NCBI GenBank assembly: GCA_910575265.1
Contig: CAJTEA010000001.1
Location: 186,001-250,000 of the forward strand
Length of the DNA stretch: 64,000 nucleotides
Direction of reading: 5' to 3'
Origin: Oscillospiraceae bacterium
GTDB taxonomy: Bacteria > Bacillota > Clostridia > Oscillospirales > Oscillospiraceae
Each line of letters starts with the position of its first letter. The first letter of the stretch is position 1. Below the pieces are notes generated by a model that did no database searches, was not told the DNA's origin, and saw only the letters and a list, made by a program, of their open reading frames with translations. Positions 58,989-64,000 of this stretch are shown one piece after another. Made by a program: the position numbers and the translations under genes.

Positions 58989-60404
58989 CTAAATCAATTC
59001 TCCAAACAGCGACCATTTGTTGCTGTCGGTGATCCTCACGTCCCGGAACTGGCCCGGCCGGGCGTCCGCGCCCACCACCCGGACCAGTCGGTTGCCGGGG
59101 GTGCGGGCGGTGAGATCATACCGCTCATCGTCGGAAGCGCCGTCGATAAGGCAGCGCGCCGTCCGGCCCACGTAGGCGGCGTGCTTTTCCTCGGAAATCC
59201 GGTCCTGGAGGGCGGTGAGTCGGTTGAAGTTGGCCAGCTTCTCCTCCCGGGGCATGGGGTCGTCCATGCTGGCGGCGGGGGTTCCCTGCCGGGGGGAGTA
59301 GATAAAGGTGAACAGGGCGTCGAAGCGGACCTCCTCCAGCACCTTCAGGGTGTCCTCAAACTCCTCCGTAGTCTCCCCGGGGAAGCCCACAATAATGTCG
59401 GAGGTGAGGACGATATCGGGAATCAGCTCCTTCAGCTGACGGATTTTCTCCAAATACTCCGCCCTGGTATGTTTGCGGTTCATCACCTTTAAAATCCGGT
59501 CATTCCCCGCCTGGAAGGGCAGGTGGAGCGCCGGGGCCACCTTTTCGCACCGGGCCATGGTCTCAAAGAGCCGAAGGGTGGCGTCCTTGGGGTGGGAGGT
59601 CATAAACCGGATGAGAAAGTCCCCGGGAACCGCGTTCACCCGCTCCAGCAAATCGGAGAAGTCCATAGGCTCGTCCAGGTCCTTGCCGTAGGAGTTGACA
59701 TTCTGGCCCAGAAGGGTGATGTCCCTGTAGCCCTCGCCCACCAGCTGGCGCACCTCGGCCAGGATGTCCTCCGGCCTCCGGGAGCGCTCCCGGCCCCGGA
59801 CGTAGGGGACGACGCAGTAGGAGCAGAAATTGTCGCAGCCGTACATAATGGACACCCAGGCCCGGACCGAGTCCTGACGGACCACCGGGATGCCCTCGGC
59901 GATGGAGCCTGGCTCGTCGGGAGTGAGGAACATCCGGCCCCGGCGGGTGAGGAGGGTGTGGATCATCTCCGGGAACCTCCAAAGGGCGTGGGGCCCGAAC
60001 ACCAGGTCCACATGGCGGTAGGACTCCCGCAGCTTTTTGGCCGCGTGGGGCTGCTGCACCATGCAGCCGCACAGGCAGATGAGGGTATCCGGGTGCCGCC
60101 GCTTCACGTGGACCAGAGCGCCCACATTTCCGAATACCCGCTGCTCGGCGTGTTCCCGGATGGCGCAGGTGTTGATGACGATGATCCGGGCCCGCTCCTC
60201 GTCGTTGGTAAATCCGAAGCCCATGGCTTCCAGATAGCCCCGGACGCGCTCGGAGTCGGCCTCGTTCTGCTGGCACCCGTAGGTGTCCACAAAGGCCAGG
60301 GGCTTTTCCCCCGCCCACTGGCCGGTAAGCCCGGCGATGGCCCGGCAGTGTTCCAGCTGCTCCTCCACCTGGGCGGCGGGGATGATCGCGGCGGCACGTT
60401 CCAT
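58989..60404 (-). CDS. miaB: tRNA-2-methylthio-N6-dimethylallyladenosine synthase MiaB
   Basis: 471 residues. The N-terminal UPF0004 domain has VDTYGCQQNEADSERVRGYL with conserved Cys residues; the radical SAM motif is GCDNFCSYCVVPYVRGRERS; a TRAM domain closes the protein. It methylthiolates A37 of tRNAs reading codons that start with U. The ATG at 60404 has GGAGGACTGTT upstream; it is the first gene of the miaB-mutS pair. Confidence 0.95.
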   Translation of the reverse strand: MERAAAIIPAAQVEEQLEHCRAIAGLTGQWAGEKPLAFVDTYGCQQNEADSERVRGYLEAMGFGFTNDEERARIIVINTCAIREHAEQRVFGNVGALVHVKRRHPDTLICLCGCMVQQPHAAKKLRESYRHVDLVFGPHALWRFPEMIHTLLTRRGRMFLTPDEPGSIAEGIPVVRQDSVRAWVSIMYGCDNFCSYCVVPYVRGRERSRRPEDILAEVRQLVGEGYRDITLLGQNVNSYGKDLDEPMDFSDLLERVNAVPGDFLIRFMTSHPKDATLRLFETMARCEKVAPALHLPFQAGNDRILKVMNRKHTRAEYLEKIRQLKELIPDIVLTSDIIVGFPGETTEEFEDTLKVLEEVRFDALFTFIYSPRQGTPAASMDDPMPREEKLANFNRLTALQDRISEEKHAAYVGRTARCLIDGASDDERYDLTARTPGNRLVRVVGADARPGQFRDVRITDSNKWSLFGELI

Positions 60405-60529
60405 AACAGTCCTCCATATGAACAAACGGTATTTAACAGTTTATTATACTCTTTTTTCTCCAAAAGCACAAGGGTCCTCTGGGAAAAAGAATGGGAAACG
60501 GGCGGCCGAGGAAAAGCGCGAAAAAGGTC

Positions 60530-60558
60530 TTGCAAAATATGGCGGCGCAATCTATAAT
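60530..60558 (+). promoter_or_regulatory. Promoter of the chemoreceptor gene
   Basis: TTGCAA at 60530-60535 and TATAAT at 60553-60558, 17-bp spacer, about 60 bp before the ATG. It is of sigma-A type, not the sigma-D type often seen for motility genes. Confidence 0.75.
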
Positions 60559-60616
60559 TGATAAGCTGTGGAGTATACCCACGCGCAAAACTATATTCAT
60601 ATGGAGTGAGCGATCA

Positions 60617-62296
60617 ATGGAAAAAACGCGGTCTTCTCATGGACGCGGGGGACAGAAGTACCGGCGCATCGGACAGAAGGTAGGCAACATGGTGGTTATC
60701 ATGCAGGTGGTATCCGTCATTTTCGCGGTAGCTATGTGCGTGACCATGTTCCGGAGTCTTACGACAAAAATGCTGAGAGAGCGCTGCGCCAACGGCACAA
60801 ATATGCTGGCCTATGTACTTACTCAGACGGAAAGCGACGCGGATATGAATCAGGTGCTGGATAGTCTGAAAAGCCGCATGGGCTGTGAGTTTACGATTTT
60901 CGAGGGGGATACCCGGGCCTATACCACCGTGACCCAGAACGGCCAGCGGGTGGTGGGCACCAAGCTGTCCAGCGATCTGTCCGGCATCGTACTTCAGCAG
61001 GGACAGTCCTATGTGGGACGGGCCCGCATCCTGGATGAGGGGTACCTCTGCTCCTATGTCCCCACAAAGGACGCCGACGGCAGGATCAACGGCCTGATCT
61101 TTGCCGGTATTTCCGAGGCCGAGGCCAACCGGCAGATTGTCCTCACCATCGCGGCCTCCTCCGCGGTAAGCGTCGCGGTGATCCTGGTGTGCGTTATGGT
61201 TATGGCCGCCTATCTGAAAAAGACGGTCTCCAATCCCCTGGCGGAGATCACTCAGGTAGCCGGACGGCTGGAGCGGGGTGACCTGGGCCTGAGCGGCGGC
61301 GGGGAATTCCACGTCAATGTTCACTCCAGCGACGAGGTGGGAGATCTGGGCCGGATCTTTGAGGACACCATCCGCCGCCTGCGGGGCTACATCGGCGAGA
61401 TCTCCAGTGTGCTGGAGGCCATAGCCGGCGGCGATCTGACCCAGAGCGCCCAGCAGGATTATGTGGGGGACTTTGAATCCATCAAGCGCTCCCTGGATAG
61501 CATCGAGGCCCGGCTGAACGATACCATGAGCAAAATCGCCGAGAGCTCCGACCAGGTGTCCGCCGGCTCCGATCAGGTGTCCAACACCGCCCAGGCCCTG
61601 GCTCAGGGGGCCACGGAACAGGCCAGCTCGGTGGAGGAGCTGTCCGCCACCATCAGCGAAATCTCCGACAACGCCCATCGAACCGCCCAGGCCACCCGGG
61701 AGGCCGGCCAGTTTGTGGAGCAGGCCGGGGGCCAGCTGGGGGTGAGCATGGAGTATGTCAAGCAGCTGAACACCGCGATGGGACGCATCTCCACCTCCTC
61801 GGAGGAGATCAGCAAGATTATCTCCACCATCGAGGACATCGCCTTCCAGACCAATATCCTGGCGCTGAACGCCGCCGTGGAGGCCGCACGGGCCGGTTCC
61901 GCCGGAAAGGGCTTTGCCGTGGTGGCCGACGAGGTGCGCAACCTGGCTACCAAGTCGGACGAGGCCGCCAAGGCCACCAAGGGGCTGATTGAAAATTCCA
62001 TCTCCGCTGTCAACGAGGGCAGCGACGTGGTCAACCGGGTGACTCAGTCGCTGGAGCGCACCAGCCAGAGCGCGGGCGGCGTGACTGAGAAGATGGCTGT
62101 CGTGGTAGAGGCGGTGGAGAGCCAGACCGCCGCGATCGTCCAGGTCACCGATGGCATCAACCAGATTTCCGCCGTAGTCCAGACCAACTCCGCCACCAGC
62201 GAGGAGAGCGCCGCCGCCAGCGAGGAGCTGTCCTCTCAGGCCAACCTGCTCAGGGGGCTGATCAGCTCCTTCCGGCTGCGGACACGGCTCAGATAA
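60617..62296 (+). CDS. Methyl-accepting chemotaxis protein with single Cache-type sensor
   Basis: 559 residues. Two helices (about residues 25-47 and 180-205) flank an external sensor of about 130 residues ([20 protein letters not shown] and [17 protein letters not shown], the sCache_3 type). HAMP follows, then the signalling domain with its hairpin [20 protein letters not shown]. Glu/Gln-rich methylation helices are seen. It sends ligand signals to CheA/CheW in the membrane array. The start is the ATG at 60617 with GGAGTGAGCGATCA upstream. No che or fli genes are nearby. Confidence 0.93.
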   Translation: MEKTRSSHGRGGQKYRRIGQKVGNMVVIMQVVSVIFAVAMCVTMFRSLTTKMLRERCANGTNMLAYVLTQTESDADMNQVLDSLKSRMGCEFTIFEGDTRAYTTVTQNGQRVVGTKLSSDLSGIVLQQGQSYVGRARILDEGYLCSYVPTKDADGRINGLIFAGISEAEANRQIVLTIAASSAVSVAVILVCVMVMAAYLKKTVSNPLAEITQVAGRLERGDLGLSGGGEFHVNVHSSDEVGDLGRIFEDTIRRLRGYIGEISSVLEAIAGGDLTQSAQQDYVGDFESIKRSLDSIEARLNDTMSKIAESSDQVSAGSDQVSNTAQALAQGATEQASSVEELSATISEISDNAHRTAQATREAGQFVEQAGGQLGVSMEYVKQLNTAMGRISTSSEEISKIISTIEDIAFQTNILALNAAVEAARAGSAGKGFAVVADEVRNLATKSDEAAKATKGLIENSISAVNEGSDVVNRVTQSLERTSQSAGGVTEKMAVVVEAVESQTAAIVQVTDGINQISAVVQTNSATSEESAAASEELSSQANLLRGLISSFRLRTRLR

Positions 62297-62317
62297 CCCC
62301 AAATACACGCCCAGGCA

Positions 62318-62348
62318 AGGCCGGGAGGGAACCCCTCCCGGCCTTTTT
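62318..62348 (+). terminator. Terminator of the chemoreceptor gene
   Basis: A 12-bp stem AGGCCGGGAGGG / CCCTCCCGGCCT with an AAC loop and TTTTT. Confidence 0.92.
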
Positions 62349-62419
62349 GTCATGTTCTCTTTCTTCTCCGCATAGGATTAGGGGTATGAAAGCCCCTACA
62401 CAGGATAAGGAGTGATACT

Positions 62420-63589
62420 ATGCGGAATAACGGGACAGGCCGGACGGGCAGGGCCCTTCGCCGGGGGGTGGCCCTGGGGCTGGCTCTGGTGGCCGTCTGG
62501 GGCGTGAGCCTGACCGCTGATTTGAGCGGCGCCGGACACAGGCTGGCCGCGCTGGGGGAGGAGCCCGCCCTGGCCGTCTCTCTGCTGGCCGCCCGGCTGG
62601 GGGAGCTTCCCGATCAGAAGCGGGGGCTGACCGGCTGGAGCCGCCTGCTGCTGGACGGCTCCCCTCTGCTGGCGGCGGGGGAAGAGGCGGTGCTGGCCCG
62701 GAGCCAGGACGGGGACGAGCCCCAGCCCTCCCCGCCGGACACTCCGGAGCCGGAGGACCACGACGACGAGGAGCCGCCCGACTTGCAGCCCTCTGACAGC
62801 GGTGAGGATATCATTGAAATGACCGGCCAGGGGAAGGAGGGCAGTCTGTATCTGTCGGATGGCGGAGTGTACGTCTACAACCGCGCAGGCTGGGAGCTGG
62901 ACTCCTCTCTGCTGAAGGAGGGGACAGTGGACGTGTCCCCCGGAGAGGGCCCCCAGATTCTGATTGTACATACCCACGGCAGCGAGGCCTACTCCATGAG
63001 CGATGGGGACCTCTATGAGGAGAGCGACCCCTACCGCACCACCGATTGCACCCACAACATCGTCCGGGTGGGGGAGGAGATGGCCACCGTGTTCCGGGCC
63101 TACGGCTTTCAGGTGATTCACGACACCACCCTGTGCGATTACCCCGCCTACAACGGGGCCTACGACCGGTCCAAAGCGGTGGTGGAGCAGTGGCTGGAGC
63201 AGTATCCCACCATCCAGGTGGTGCTGGACGTCCACCGGGACGCCCTGGTGGGCGGCGACGGGGAGATCTATAAAATGGTATCCACCGAGGCGGGGCAGAA
63301 GGTGGCCCAGGTGATGATCGTTCTGGGCACCGACGCCGGAGGGTCGGAGCACCCCCGCTGGAAGGACAATATGGCCTTCGCCCTGCTGCTCCAGCGGAAT
63401 CTGGTCAAGGGCTATACCAGCCTGGCCCGGCCCATCGTCCTGCGCGCGGGCCGGTATAACCAGCACCTGTCCCCCGGCTCCATTCTGGTGGAGGTGGGCG
63501 GCCATGGCAATACTCTCTCCGAGGCCATCGCCGGCGCCCGCCTGTGGGCCGACAACGCGGCCCGGACGCTCCTGGAGCTGAAGCCCTGA
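62420..63589 (+). CDS. spoIIP: Stage II sporulation protein P (SpoIIP amidase)
   Basis: 389 residues. One N-terminal helix (residues 14-31), a Pro/Asp/Glu-rich linker, then the amidase/endopeptidase domain: ILIVHTHGSEAYS and VLDVHRDAL hold metal-binding His, and SILVEVGGHGNTLSEA holds the catalytic Glu. It cuts cortex peptidoglycan during engulfment with SpoIID and SpoIIM. It marks the organism as an endospore former. I found no clear sigma-E-type promoter. Confidence 0.95.
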   Translation: MRNNGTGRTGRALRRGVALGLALVAVWGVSLTADLSGAGHRLAALGEEPALAVSLLAARLGELPDQKRGLTGWSRLLLDGSPLLAAGEEAVLARSQDGDEPQPSPPDTPEPEDHDDEEPPDLQPSDSGEDIIEMTGQGKEGSLYLSDGGVYVYNRAGWELDSSLLKEGTVDVSPGEGPQILIVHTHGSEAYSMSDGDLYEESDPYRTTDCTHNIVRVGEEMATVFRAYGFQVIHDTTLCDYPAYNGAYDRSKAVVEQWLEQYPTIQVVLDVHRDALVGGDGEIYKMVSTEAGQKVAQVMIVLGTDAGGSEHPRWKDNMAFALLLQRNLVKGYTSLARPIVLRAGRYNQHLSPGSILVEVGGHGNTLSEAIAGARLWADNAARTLLELKP

Positions 63590-63594
63590 ACACG

Positions 63595-63637
63595 CGCCCC
63601 CGAAGCCCGCGGCTTCGGGGGCGTTCGCGGCTTTTTG
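63595..63637 (+). terminator. Terminator of spoIIP
   Basis: A 13-bp stem CGCCCCCGAAGCC / GGCTTCGGGGGCG with a CGC loop; the T-run (CTTTTT) is 10 bp further on. Confidence 0.75.
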
Positions 63638-63668
63638 CCATCCGGCATGGACGGCGTTGAATTTACCC

Positions 63669-63697
63669 TTGCCTTTCACGAGAAACCAAATTATAAT
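63669..63697 (+). promoter_or_regulatory. Promoter of the LacI-type gene
   Basis: TTGCCT at 63669-63674 and TATAAT at 63692-63697, 17-bp spacer, 34 bp before the ATG. Confidence 0.7.
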
Positions 63698-63730
63698 AAG
63701 GCCAGCAAAAACTGATATGGAGGTGGAGAC

Positions 63731-64000
63731 ATGGAAAAGCGTCCAACCCTGAAGACCATCGGACAGCTGGCGGGACTGTCCCATGTGGCGGTGTCCAAGG
63801 CCCTGCGGGACGCCCCGGATATCTCCGAGGCCACCAAGGCGCGGGTCAAAAAAATCGCGGAGGAGCTGGGCTACACCCCAAACCTGACCGCCCGGAATCT
63901 CTATCTCCAGCGTTCCGGCACCATTGGCATGATCGTTCCCGCCATGGGGGACAGCACCGCCTACGACCTGATTTTTAACGAGGTGAGCGCGGCGGCGGCG
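63731..64000 (+). CDS. LacI-family transcriptional regulator (N-terminal part, cut by window end)
   Basis: 90 residues visible. The HTH LKTIGQLAGLSHVAVSKALR, hinge helix region with LGYTPNLTARNL and the start of the periplasmic-binding-protein-like domain (GTIGMIVPAM) are standard. ATG at 63731 follows ATGGAGGTGGAGAC. The ligand is not known; the genes under control are probably to the right of the window. Confidence 0.92.
   Translation, partial: MEKRPTLKTIGQLAGLSHVAVSKALRDAPDISEATKARVKKIAEELGYTPNLTARNLYLQRSGTIGMIVPAMGDSTAYDLIFNEVSAAAA

Overview
The window is 64 kb of GC-rich Firmicute DNA. A spore-cortex hydrolase gene (spoIIP), SLH and GLUG surface proteins, C+ (zinc) forms of S14, L36 and L24, clear sigma-A promoters with AGGAGG ribosome binding sites and very short gene spacing suggest an anaerobic endospore-forming Clostridia member, probably an Oscillospiraceae relative of Flavonifractor or Lawsonibacter. 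The taxon is inferred from gene content; no search was run.

Layout. 0-1.6 kb: tail of a dehydrogenase-like gene and a flavodoxin-fold iron-sulfur flavoprotein. 1.7-18.4 kb: the complete S10-spc-alpha ribosomal superoperon (rpsJ to rplQ, with secY, adk, map, a KOW protein, infA, rpmJ and rpoA). It has an attenuator-like leader before rpsJ and a second promoter with a structured leader before rpsH. 18.4-22.0 kb: a DtxR-type repressor divergent from feoA-feoA-feoB and a tiny Cys-rich partner, with palindromic operator candidates. 22.1-28.4 kb: a Na/Pi-type transporter, a gene-free stretch with paired direct repeats, and a 1376-residue SLH protein. 28.5-29.8 kb: a tail-fibre-like small gene and five minus-strand tRNAs (transcribed Gly, Arg, His, Gln, Lys). 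29.9-31.5 kb: a UbiA-type prenyltransferase with two small EamA/SMR transporters. 31.6-37.5 kb: an MMPL transporter overlapping a large GLUG-repeat membrane protein. 37.5-42.6 kb: dCMP deaminase, a zinc-ribbon membrane protein, an FAD dehydrogenase, an MBL hydrolase, a cluster of DnaA-box-like sites and mnmE. 42.6-43.5 kb: an AT-rich islet of HTH genes. 43.5-60.4 kb: mainly minus-strand operons (XRE-maf-mreC-mreD-PBP2, mrp; XRE-mutL-luxE-luxC-dut-DUF2262-NADAR; miaB, mutS). 60.5-64 kb: chemoreceptor, spoIIP, and the start of a LacI-type regulator.

The most unusual item is a duplicated divergent module (48.6-49.2 kb and 55.8-56.4 kb). In each copy a small XRE repressor gene faces a gene for an 82-85 residue acidic protein across a short promoter region. 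The repressor gene forms the first cistron of a housekeeping operon (maf-mreCD-PBP2, or mutL-lux-dut), with its stop codon overlapping or abutting the next start. The two copies are clearly paralogous in protein and in DNA. A third, unrelated HTH/small-protein pair lies at 42.6-43.5 kb.
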